NCBI GenBank assembly: GCA_018714785.1
Contig: DVMV01000011.1
Coordinates: 1-32,627, forward strand
Direction: 5' to 3'
Length of the DNA: 32,627 bases
Source of the DNA: Candidatus Alloenteromonas pullicola
Lineage (GTDB): Bacteria; Bacillota_I; Bacilli_A; RFN20; CAG-826
A program made the position numbers and the translations under genes. The notes beneath the pieces are model-generated. The model ran no database searches. It was not told the origin of the DNA and worked only from the letters and a program-made list of their open reading frames with translations. Of this stretch, positions 16,345-23,846 are shown piece by piece (position 1 is the first letter of the stretch; each line of letters opens with the position of its first letter).

Positions 16345-16373
16345 ATTGAAAACCAACAAGGCGGGCTTGTCTA
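16345..16373 (-). promoter_or_regulatory. glf promoter, leaderless type
   Basis: A -35 TAGACA (16368-16373) and -10 TTCAAT (16345-16350) are spaced 17 bp on the minus strand. The -10 ends 6 nt before the glf ATG. It occupies the same 46-bp gap from which the GH2 gene is transcribed in the other direction. Confidence 0.6.
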
Positions 16374-16390
16374 GATGTTAGGATATGTAT

Positions 16391-18691
16391 ATGAAACAGT
16401 ACCTCAATACCGGCTACGCCTTCTGCAAAGGGTTCGACCCCGACCTGGATTGCCCTGGTGAGGTCGAATTGCCGCATCCGGCGGTCTACCTGCCCCACCA
16501 TTACTATTCCAGCGGCGACTATCAAGGCCAATTCACCTACGCGACCTGCTTCGACGACGAATATCCCGAACTGCCCAGCAAGCTGCTGCGCTTCGAGGGG
16601 GCGATGCTCAAGATGGAGGTGCTGCTCAACGGGGAGATACTCGGCAAATTCATCTCGGGCTTCCTGCCGGTGGACATCGACGTCACCGGCAAGATAAGGC
16701 GGAAGGGGAACCGCCTCGTGGTGCTGCTCGACTCAACAGAGGACGCCGAGATCCCGCCGTTTGGCAACGTGGTCGATTACCTGACCTACGCCGGGCTTTA
16801 CCGCGGGGTGTGCCTAATAAGCCAACATGAGTCGCATCTAAGCGACATCTACGCGCGGGGGAACTCCAAAGGGGAGATTTTCGTCGAGGCCTACGACGAA
16901 AGCGGCGAGCGCACCGAGGACATCAAGTGCACCCTCTACCTGGATAAGCAGCGGCTAGTCGACTTCAAGGGAAGCAAGGGAAGGCTTTTCGACCCCAAGC
17001 CCTATTCTCCTTCTTCCCCGACTTTATACCTCCTCGAGGTCAATTACGGCGAGGAGAAGTATAGGCAGAGGCTGGCCTTCCTCGACTATAGCTGGACAAA
17101 GGACGGCTTCTTCCTGAATGGGGAGCGCCTGAAGCTGGTCGGGCTCAACCGCCACCAAAGCTACCCCTACTTCGGCTCGGCGGCCCCCAAGGCCCTGCAG
17201 GAGGACGACGCAAGGCTATTGAAGGAGCTTGGCATCAACCTCGTCCGGACCTCGCATTATCCCCAAGGCGAGGACTTCCTCTCCGCCTGCGACGAGCTCG
17301 GGCTCTTCGTAATCGACGAGATACCGGGCTGGCAGCACATCGGGACATCGAAGAAGTGGCGGGAAACCGAACTCGACTTCTGCCGTAGGATGATCAGGAA
17401 GGAAAGGAACCACCCCTGCCTGATCGGATATGGCCTGCGCATCGACGAGTCCCCCGACGACCACGAGCTTTATTCCGCCTTGGAGAAGATAAAATCCGAA
17501 CTCGATCCCTACCGCCCCTCGCTTGGCGTGAGGAACTTCATCGGCTCGGAGCAGCTCGAGGACATCTACGCCTACAACGACTTCTCCTGCTCCTCGATAA
17601 ATCACGGGCTGATCAACCCGCGGAAATACGGCGACAAGAACAAGGCCAAGATGGTATCGGAGCATAACGGCCACATGTTCCCAACCAAGATGACCGACCG
17701 CGATGAGCGGCGGGACGAGCAGGCCCTGCGCCACCTCCGGGTGCTCGACGATGGCTTCAAGTACAAGTCGCTCTCGGCCGTGGTCGGGTGGTGCGCCTTC
17801 GACTACGGGACCCACATGGACTTCGGCTCGGGCGACATGGTCTGCTACCATGGCGTTTTCAGCATCTTCCGCAACAAGAAGGAGGCGGCCTACGCCTACG
17901 AGAGCCAGTTCGCCTCCCACGACGTCGCCTACATCGGGCAAAGCCTCGACCTCGGCGATTCGCCAGAGACCCTATTGCCGGAGAGGATGCCGATTTACAC
18001 CAACGCCGACAAGGTCACCCTCTACCGCGGCGACATGCTGGTGGGCGACTTCTTCCCCGACCGCAAGGGCTACCCCCACCTACCCCATCCGCCGGTGTTC
18101 ATCGACTCGTTCATCCCCGACGCGGCCTTGCCCAAGTACATGAAGGGGCTTGAGAGGAAGCGGGTCAAGAAGGTGCTCGCCTATGCCTCAAGCCATGGCT
18201 TCAACGCGCTTAAGCTGCGCCACAAGCTGTCGATCCTCTGCTCCATGGTCAGGCATCGCCTGAAGTTCGCCGATTTGCAGGAGATCTACGTCGGGGCGGT
18301 CGGGATTTGGGGGAACAAGCGCCTCGACTACCGCTTCGAGTTCTACCGCGATGGCAAGAAGTTCAAGACCATCGTCAAGTCGCCCTGCCACTACTCGACG
18401 CTTGAGATAACACCCAGCAAGACCAACCTCGAATACGGCAAGACTTTTGACGCGGCGAGGGTCGAGATACGCCGGGTCGATGAGAATGGAAACCTGCTCC
18501 ACCTCGACGGCGGGCCGATAAGCCTTCAGGCAAAAGGCCCCATCAGGATAATGGGGCCCGAATGCATCTGCCTCGAAGGCGGAGCTGGGGCGGTCTACGT
18601 CGCCTCTATGAAGGTGAAATCGCCGCAGAACGCCGTTTTGCTGTTAAAAGAAGGTGATAAGGAATACTCAATCGGCTTCCTGGTTGGCTAA
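16391..18691 (+). CDS. GH2 glycoside hydrolase, beta-galactosidase-like
   Basis: Cytoplasmic retaining glycosidase (766 aa from this start; no signal peptide). I prefer the second ATG because AGGA lies 7 nt upstream of it; the ATG at 16385 is the alternative. An N-terminal jelly-roll (~25-150) and Ig-like domain (~150-235) precede a TIM barrel starting near FFLNGERLKLVGLNRHQSYP. The barrel contains NLVRTSHYP, the acid/base segment LRIDES and the nucleophile segment SEHNGHMFPTK. A C-terminal beta region follows. The Asn that normally precedes the acid/base Glu is Asp here. The adjacent GPH symporter supports galactoside use, but other beta-glycosides are possible. The 3' end overlaps the symporter gene tail-to-tail by 24 bp. 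Confidence 0.86.
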   Translation: MKQYLNTGYAFCKGFDPDLDCPGEVELPHPAVYLPHHYYSSGDYQGQFTYATCFDDEYPELPSKLLRFEGAMLKMEVLLNGEILGKFISGFLPVDIDVTGKIRRKGNRLVVLLDSTEDAEIPPFGNVVDYLTYAGLYRGVCLISQHESHLSDIYARGNSKGEIFVEAYDESGERTEDIKCTLYLDKQRLVDFKGSKGRLFDPKPYSPSSPTLYLLEVNYGEEKYRQRLAFLDYSWTKDGFFLNGERLKLVGLNRHQSYPYFGSAAPKALQEDDARLLKELGINLVRTSHYPQGEDFLSACDELGLFVIDEIPGWQHIGTSKKWRETELDFCRRMIRKERNHPCLIGYGLRIDESPDDHELYSALEKIKSELDPYRPSLGVRNFIGSEQLEDIYAYNDFSCSSINHGLINPRKYGDKNKAKMVSEHNGHMFPTKMTDRDERRDEQALRHLRVLDDGFKYKSLSAVVGWCAFDYGTHMDFGSGDMVCYHGVFSIFRNKKEAAYAYESQFASHDVAYIGQSLDLGDSPETLLPERMPIYTNADKVTLYRGDMLVGDFFPDRKGYPHLPHPPVFIDSFIPDAALPKYMKGLERKRVKKVLAYASSHGFNALKLRHKLSILCSMVRHRLKFADLQEIYVGAVGIWGNKRLDYRFEFYRDGKKFKTIVKSPCHYSTLEITPSKTNLEYGKTFDAARVEIRRVDENGNLLHLDGGPISLQAKGPIRIMGPECICLEGGAGAVYVASMKVKSPQNAVLLLKEGDKEYSIGFLVG

Positions 18692-20332
18692 GGCTTCCCG
18701 CTCCTTGATCTCCTTTTCGATCTTGGCGTAGAACTCCTCGTCGATCTTGTAGCCGAAATGAACCAGGCAATAGGAGGCGATTAGGAACAGCAGCGCGCTG
18801 CCGACCATCCAGATGCCCATGACGTTCTTGCTGCCAGCGTCGACCGCGGCAATGATGGCATCGACCTCGTTGGCGGCCGCCTGCTCAAGCGCGGCCCTTT
18901 CCTCGTCGGTCTGGGCCAGCGAGACGTCGTGGGCGAGGTTGGTCTGCACGTCGGATATCTGCTGGGTGATGCCGTATATGCCGGCCGAGAGGAAGCTGAC
19001 CATGATGAGCCCCTTCTGCAAGGCCGAGCTGAGCTTGGCGGTGAACGGGCGCCAGCTCGAGGCGACGGCTTCCTTCCTTTCGCCGTACTTCCACTGGTTG
19101 TACTCTATGCAGTTCTGCAGCATGACCAGCAGCACCATGTAGAAGATCCCCTGGGCGCCGAAGAAGAATAGCGGCGGGATGTATAGCAGCGACAGCGTGC
19201 CCCCGAAGGCCCACAGCAAGCCGGAGGGGCTGGCGTCGTTGTAGGCAAGCGGCTTATCGGAGAACAGCGGGAAGCCGACCAGGAAAAGCACGGCATAGGC
19301 CACGATGGCCACGAAGAAGCACCAGGTCAACAGCGTCTGCCGCTTGAAATGGTTGATGAGCGGCTTGAACAACAGCTGGGCGGCGATGGTCCCGATGGCG
19401 TACATCACGGTGAACACCAGCATGATCGAGCCCCCGGCGTCCCCGCCATAGCCGAAGCAGAGGTAGAAGTAGTTGGAGCCGAAGCTCACGACCAGGCTCG
19501 CCGCGGCGTAGTAGAGGAAGATGGCGATGACCACGATTAGCAGCGGCTTGTTCTTGCCGATCATCTTGAACATGTCGGTGATCTTGGTGCCCTCGCTTGC
19601 CTTCTGCTGGCTCGGGTCGATCCGCTTCTCCTGGCAGAAGAAGAATATCGCGAGCTGGGAGGCGAGGAAGAGGACCGAGCTCACCACGGCGATGATCCCG
19701 TAGATGTAATAGGAGTTGGTCGCGGTCGGGAAAAGCGAGCAGACGCCATACATGACGAAGGTGCCGACCGAGATGAATAGGCTCACCAGGAAGGTTATGT
19801 TGTTGCGCTGCTTCTCCCCCGAGGTGAGGGAAGGCACCATCGCCCAATAGGCGCAGTCGTTCATCGTGAAGACGAAGTCCCACAGGAAATAGAAGATGCC
19901 GAAGCAGAGGACGTACCACCAGCCGGTCGGCTTGCACAGGAACAGGCACAGCATCACGATGGTGTTGCCGATGCCGCCTATCAATATCCAGGGCTTGTAC
20001 TTGCCGGTCTTGAAGCGGGCCTTCTCTATGATGAATCCCATGATGGGGTCATTGAGCCCATCCCAGATCAGGCAGATCACGAAGATGATGTTGATGACCA
20101 CTATCTGGGCCGAGTATTGGCCAGTGGCGTCCCAGGATGAGGAATAGGTCCCCAGCACCCCGGAATACATCATGAAGGTCAAAAGGAAAGACGACACCAG
20201 CTGGTAGGCGGCGTCGCGAAAGGCCCCGGCCGAGGAGAATATCCACTTGGTCCGCTTCGGGATCTCGTCCCCCTCATATGTCTGCATGAAGAAAAGCTGC
20301 CCCCGGGATTTGGTGTCGATGTGCTTACGCAT
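18668..20332 (-). CDS. GPH-family sugar:cation symporter
   Basis: Major-facilitator-type transporter (554 aa from this start), related to MelB/LacS/XynP, with about 12 helices. The family signature DGLNDPIMGFIIEKARFKTGKYKPWI lies in the first third. The C-terminal cytoplasmic end is KIEKEIKEREALANQEAD. I use the ATG at 20332, which has GGAGG 6 nt upstream. The reading frame stays open to 20596, but that extension overlaps the divergent permease and does not resemble the family. There is no EIIA-like regulatory domain. It probably imports the substrate of the neighbouring GH2 enzyme. A cre-like site lies upstream. Confidence 0.88.
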   Translation of the reverse strand: MRKHIDTKSRGQLFFMQTYEGDEIPKRTKWIFSSAGAFRDAAYQLVSSFLLTFMMYSGVLGTYSSSWDATGQYSAQIVVINIIFVICLIWDGLNDPIMGFIIEKARFKTGKYKPWILIGGIGNTIVMLCLFLCKPTGWWYVLCFGIFYFLWDFVFTMNDCAYWAMVPSLTSGEKQRNNITFLVSLFISVGTFVMYGVCSLFPTATNSYYIYGIIAVVSSVLFLASQLAIFFFCQEKRIDPSQQKASEGTKITDMFKMIGKNKPLLIVVIAIFLYYAAASLVVSFGSNYFYLCFGYGGDAGGSIMLVFTVMYAIGTIAAQLLFKPLINHFKRQTLLTWCFFVAIVAYAVLFLVGFPLFSDKPLAYNDASPSGLLWAFGGTLSLLYIPPLFFFGAQGIFYMVLLVMLQNCIEYNQWKYGERKEAVASSWRPFTAKLSSALQKGLIMVSFLSAGIYGITQQISDVQTNLAHDVSLAQTDEERAALEQAAANEVDAIIAAVDAGSKNVMGIWMVGSALLFLIASYCLVHFGYKIDEEFYAKIEKEIKEREALANQEAD

Positions 20333-20374
20333 GTTTTGCCTCCATTGCCATATATTAAACCTGGCAAAAGCAAA

Positions 20375-20390
20375 ATCGAAGCGCTTCCAT
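20375..20390. promoter_or_regulatory. cre-like LacI-family/CcpA operator
   Basis: On the minus strand ATGGAAGCGCTTCGAT matches the Bacillus cre consensus (WTGNAANCGNWWNCAW) at all but one defined position, and contains the perfect dyad GAAGCGCTTC (20378-20387). It lies 43 nt upstream of the symporter ATG and 24 bp before the -10 of the divergent permease, so it could control either. The regulator (CcpA or a local LacI protein) is not encoded in this window. Confidence 0.65.
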
Positions 20391-20413
20391 GACCATTTTT
20401 CCGCATAGAAGAA

Positions 20414-20419
20414 TATAAT
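20414..20419 (+). promoter_or_regulatory. -10 box of the permease gene, leaderless type
   Basis: A perfect TATAAT ends 9 nt before the ATG at 20429, and there is no ribosome site between them. Any -35 is weak (ATGACC with a 19-bp gap). Confidence 0.55.
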
Positions 20420-20428
20420 TGCGCGGCT

Positions 20429-21736
20429 ATGGTAGGGACTCTCGCGATCAGCATAGCCAGCTGCCTGTTGATGGCCAGCAGCGCAATCTTCTTCCCCAAC
20501 GTCAACTTCAAGGGGCACCATTTCCCGCTTTATTGCCTGTTCCCGCTTCTTGGGGCGGTCGTTTTGCTCGCCTCCGGGCTGGTGAACGCCAACCACCTCG
20601 TTGAACTATTCACCTCCAATTCGCCGGTCAACCCGCTGCAGATACTTTTGCTCTTCTTCTCGATGGTCTTCGTCTCGACGATGCTCGACGAGGAGGGCTT
20701 CTTCGCCTATTTGGCTAAGAAGGCGCTTAGCCATTCGGGCAGCTCCCAATATGGCCTATTCACCCTGCTTTTCGCCTTCGTGAGCATCCTCACCATCTTC
20801 ACCTCCAACGACATAATCGTCTTGACCTTCACCCCGTTCCTGATCCTTTTCTGCCGCCGCGCCAAAATCGACCCGATACCCTACCTGCTATGTGAGTTCA
20901 TCGCCGCCAACACCTTCTCCGCCTTCCTGCCGGTCGGCAACCCAACCAACATCTTCTTAACCCAGTCGCTACAGATATCCTGGGCCGACTACCTAATGGC
21001 GATGAGCCTGCCTTCTTTGGCCTCGGGCCTCGTCGCCTATTTGGTCCTGCTGCTTCTATTCTCCAAGAAGCTCAAAAAGAAGCTTGAGGTCAAGGAGGAG
21101 GACGACGCCTGCATCGAGGACAAAGTCTCGCTCACGGTCTGCATTGCGGCGCTGGCCCTATGCATCCTCAGCTGCGCCCTATCGTCGTTCCTGCCGCTGC
21201 CTAGCTACCTCTGCTGCTTCATCGTGGCCATTGCGCTGCTCGCCTTCTCGCTTATAAAAGGCGGGATCGCCCATAGCGTGAGGAAGCCGCTCAGCGCATT
21301 GTCGCGCCTCCCCTACTCGCTATTGCCGCTGCTGCTTGGCATGTTCGTCATCGTCTTCTCGCTCAAGGAGGAGGGCATAACCGAGGCGATAGGCCGCTTC
21401 CTAAGCGGGGAGTATGGCATCTGGAGCTACGGCGCGACCTCGTTATTGGCGGCCAACCTCACCAACAACATCCCGATGTCGGTCCTCTATGAGGAGATAT
21501 TCCTAAGCGTCCCCTACGACGCGTTCGAGGTCTACGCCGTGATACTATCGAGCAACCTCGCCGCCTACCTCACCCCGTTCGGCGCCTTGGCGGGATTGAT
21601 CTTCATCTCCAAATGCCACAGCGAGGAGGTTCCGCTTACCTTCTCGAAGTTCTGCCTATACGGGATAATAACCGCAATACCCTGCCTGATCGCCGGGCTT
21701 GGGGTGCTACAGATCGAGTCGCTACTCATGCGATAA
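20429..21736 (+). CDS. ArsB/SLC13-type ion transporter superfamily permease
   Basis: Polytopic membrane protein of 435 aa with about 10-12 helices. Two inverted-repeat signatures of the ion transporter superfamily are seen: SNDIIVLTFTPF with VGNPTNIFL in the first half, and LTNNIPMSVL with NLAAYLTPFGALAGLIF in the second. Family members carry arsenite, Na+/H+, dicarboxylates or other anions. No ars genes (arsR, arsA, arsC) are present, so arsenite export cannot be claimed. It stands alone, divergent from the symporter, and ends at a bidirectional terminator. The start has no Shine-Dalgarno. Confidence 0.82.
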   Translation: MVGTLAISIASCLLMASSAIFFPNVNFKGHHFPLYCLFPLLGAVVLLASGLVNANHLVELFTSNSPVNPLQILLLFFSMVFVSTMLDEEGFFAYLAKKALSHSGSSQYGLFTLLFAFVSILTIFTSNDIIVLTFTPFLILFCRRAKIDPIPYLLCEFIAANTFSAFLPVGNPTNIFLTQSLQISWADYLMAMSLPSLASGLVAYLVLLLLFSKKLKKKLEVKEEDDACIEDKVSLTVCIAALALCILSCALSSFLPLPSYLCCFIVAIALLAFSLIKGGIAHSVRKPLSALSRLPYSLLPLLLGMFVIVFSLKEEGITEAIGRFLSGEYGIWSYGATSLLAANLTNNIPMSVLYEEIFLSVPYDAFEVYAVILSSNLAAYLTPFGALAGLIFISKCHSEEVPLTFSKFCLYGIITAIPCLIAGLGVLQIESLLMR

Positions 21737-21761
21737 CCCCGCAAATCCAAGTCGGTATACG

Positions 21762-21793
21762 AAAAAAGCCATCCGTTTCGCCGGGTGGCTTTT
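21762..21793. terminator. Bidirectional terminator between the permease and orf193
   Basis: An 11-bp stem (AAAAGCCATCC, 21764-21774, with GGGTGGCTTTT, 21783-21793; one T·G pair) has an 8-nt loop. T-runs occur on both strands. It lies between two convergent genes, 27 nt from the permease stop and 5 nt from the orf193 stop, and so ends the seven-gene rex operon. Confidence 0.85.
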
Positions 21794-21798
21794 CGACT

Positions 21799-22380
21799 TC
21801 ATTTGCCCTGCCTTATGGCCCCTAGGGGGTATAGCAGGTTCTTGTAGACGATGTCGGCCGCCTTCTGCTCGTCTTCCCCTTTGCCCAAGTCGAAGTAGGC
21901 GTCGAAGAAGCAGAGCAATGAGCCGATGATGCCTGGGATGGGCGATTGGTTGCCGAGCTTGTTGGAGGCCTCGTTGGCTAGGCCGAAGAAGAAGTCCTCG
22001 ACCTCCTTGAAGTGCTTCTGATGGATCGCGGCGACCATCATGAGCCCCTCCTTTCCAAGGGTCTCAAGCTCATCGTAGGGGATGGTCTGCTTCTGCTGGA
22101 CCTCCGCCACGTAGCGGAGGAAGTCGCTTTCCTCCCTGACGACGAAGTTGCGGAAGAAGACGGCCTGATTGTGGGTCATCCCGCCGCTAGAGGCGCCGAC
22201 GGAGATCATCGTGCGCTCCACCACCTGGGCGAGCAAGCGGCAGAAGTTCTTGTCGCTGGAGTCGAACTCGTCCTTCTTTATCGCGGGGTCGATGGCCTTG
22301 AACAGCCCCACCAGCCCCAAGTCGACGGCGGAATAGTAGGAGAAGGCCGACTTCTCAAGCTCCTCGGGGGCAGCCATCAT
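21799..22380 (-). CDS. Unrecognised helical protein, last gene of the hydrogenase operon
   Basis: A 193-aa soluble, mostly alpha-helical protein that I cannot assign to a family. Visible features are a Tyr/Phe-rich start (KSAFSYYSAVDLGLVGLF), a Gly-rich turn SVGASSGGMTHNQAVFFRNFV, DFFFGLANEASNKLG and a hydrophobic stretch PGIIGSLLCFFDAYF. It has no Cys cluster, signal peptide or clear transmembrane helix. A helical-bundle chaperone of the TorD type is conceivable from size and context, but its motifs are not evident. The start overlaps the stop of the [FeFe]-hydrogenase gene (ATGA), so the two are co-translated. That suggests a role in assembly, activity or signalling of that enzyme (inference). 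Confidence 0.75.
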   Translation of the reverse strand: MMAAPEELEKSAFSYYSAVDLGLVGLFKAIDPAIKKDEFDSSDKNFCRLLAQVVERTMISVGASSGGMTHNQAVFFRNFVVREESDFLRYVAEVQQKQTIPYDELETLGKEGLMMVAAIHQKHFKEVEDFFFGLANEASNKLGNQSPIPGIIGSLLCFFDAYFDLGKGEDEQKAADIVYKNLLYPLGAIRQGK

Positions 22381-23834
22381 TCTCCCTTTCTGGTTGAGGC
22401 GATCTTCGGATCGGCCATGGCCGCATTGGCCGCGCCGAGCATAGTGGTCTCCTTCGATTCATGGCCGTATTTGTCGACGTCGGCCGCGTCGCGGACCTCA
22501 TGGGTGAGGCAGCACGGGCCGCCGATGCAGCCGCCCGGGCAGGCCATGCCCTCGATGAAGTTGCCCTGCAGACGGCCGTTCTTGGCTTGGGTGAGGGCCA
22601 TCTTGCACTGGTCTAGGCCGCTCACGGCTACCGGCTTCACCTCGAAGTCGATGTTCTGCTCCTTGAGGGCCTGCCTGACGGCGTCGGACAATCCGCCGCT
22701 GCGGGCGAAGATACGGCCATAGTAGGAGGCATTGTCCAGCGGCTTCTCCTCGAGCTTGGTGAGGTCGATATCGCGGGCATCGATGAGGGCCTGCAGCTCC
22801 TCGAAGGTGATGACGCAGTCGACGTAGGGGGCGGAGTCCTCGCGGAACATCTCCATCTTCTTGGCGATGCAGGGACCGACGAAGACGGTCTTGCCGGTCG
22901 GATCGATGTGCTTGATGTACTTGGCGATCGCGGCCATCGGCGAGAGGTTCTGCGAGACCTTGCCGGCGAGGGTCGGGAAGGCGGTATTGACGTATCTTAC
23001 GAAGGCCGGGCAGCAGCTGGATGTGCAGAAGCCCTCCTCGGAGAGGTCCTTGGCCTCGTTTAGCGCGACTAGGTCGGCGCCCAAGGCAGCCTCAACGACG
23101 TCGGTGAAGCCGAGCGCCTTGATGCCGGTGACGACCTGGCCGAGCTTGGCGTAATGGAACTGGCTCGAGATCGAGGGGGCGACGATCATGTAGGTCTTGT
23201 ACTTGGCTCCGCCCTCCGATTCCTTGATTATGTCGATGCACTTGGTGATGTAGCTCTTGTCCATGATGGCGCCGAAGGGGCAGGCATAGGAGCACTGGCC
23301 GCAGCGGGTGCACTTCTCCTCGTCGATCTCGGAAATCCCGTCCGGGCGGGCGTGGATTGCGCCGATTTTGCAGCTTGCCTCGCAGGGGCGGCGGCGGTTG
23401 ATGATGGCGCCGAACTGGCAGGCCTTCATGCACATGCCGCAGTTGACGCACTTGTTCTTGTCGATGTGGGCGCGCAGGTCATCTCCGAAGCTGATGCAGT
23501 TGAGCCGGCAGGCCTGGGCGCAGCGATGGGCCAGGCAGCCGCGGCAGTCGCTGGTGACGGTGATGCCGCCGAAGGGGCACTCGTCGCAGGCGGCCTCGAT
23601 GACCTCCAGCAGGTTCGGGTTGCTCTTGTCGCCGCCGAGGGCGAGCTTGACGCGGTCGGCCGCGATGGCCCTCTCCTTGTAAACGCAGCAGCGCATGGTG
23701 GCCTTCGGGCCCGGGGCGATGACCTTCGGGATGCCAGCCTTCTTCTCCTCCAGCGTCCCGTCCCAATAGTCCTTCGCGACTTCCTTGAGGACGCGGTATT
23801 TCAGCTGTTGAACCAACGTGTCGAACTTTGTCAT
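22377..23834 (-). CDS. Monomeric [FeFe]-hydrogenase (group B-like)
   Basis: Probably catalytic hydrogenase (485 aa), evolving H2 from reduced ferredoxin. The N-terminal half is rich in Cys. It has a region of Cys at 83, 86, 97, 100, 105, 109 and 113, then ferredoxin-like sets CVNCGMCMKAC (129-139) and CTRCGQCSYAC (175-185). The H-domain contains all three signatures: TSSCCPAF (L1, Cys274/Cys275), VGPCIAKKME (L2, Cys322) and EGMACPGGCIGG (L3, Cys432/Cys436). This supplies four cluster ligands plus the proton-transfer Cys. The GPCIAKK and TSSCCPAF forms fit group B, not the classical CpI type. No HydE, HydF or HydG maturase is in the window. Confidence 0.9.
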   Translation of the reverse strand: MTKFDTLVQQLKYRVLKEVAKDYWDGTLEEKKAGIPKVIAPGPKATMRCCVYKERAIAADRVKLALGGDKSNPNLLEVIEAACDECPFGGITVTSDCRGCLAHRCAQACRLNCISFGDDLRAHIDKNKCVNCGMCMKACQFGAIINRRRPCEASCKIGAIHARPDGISEIDEEKCTRCGQCSYACPFGAIMDKSYITKCIDIIKESEGGAKYKTYMIVAPSISSQFHYAKLGQVVTGIKALGFTDVVEAALGADLVALNEAKDLSEEGFCTSSCCPAFVRYVNTAFPTLAGKVSQNLSPMAAIAKYIKHIDPTGKTVFVGPCIAKKMEMFREDSAPYVDCVITFEELQALIDARDIDLTKLEEKPLDNASYYGRIFARSGGLSDAVRQALKEQNIDFEVKPVAVSGLDQCKMALTQAKNGRLQGNFIEGMACPGGCIGGPCCLTHEVRDAADVDKYGHESKETTMLGAANAAMADPKIASTRKGE

Positions 23835-23846
23835 TGTCTTTTCTCC

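Noticed and set aside
6966-16397. Shared TTGTCTAGA and ATGTATATGAAAC sequences before the flippase and GH2 genes
   Set aside because: The distance between the two elements differs (27 vs 7 nt). In the second case TTGTCTAGA is explained by the glf promoter on the other strand, so I judge this to be coincidence.
20333-20596. N-terminal extension of the GPH symporter frame to 20596
   Set aside because: The extension does not look like a symporter, crosses the divergent promoter and permease gene, and the ATG at 20332 has an ideal GGAGG site.
20429-21736. Arsenite efflux assignment (arsB)
   Set aside because: The fold motifs fit the wider ion transporter superfamily, and no arsR, arsA or arsC lies nearby.
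21799-22380. TorD-family chaperone assignment for orf193
   Set aside because: Size and context fit, but no TorD motif is visible, so I left it unassigned.
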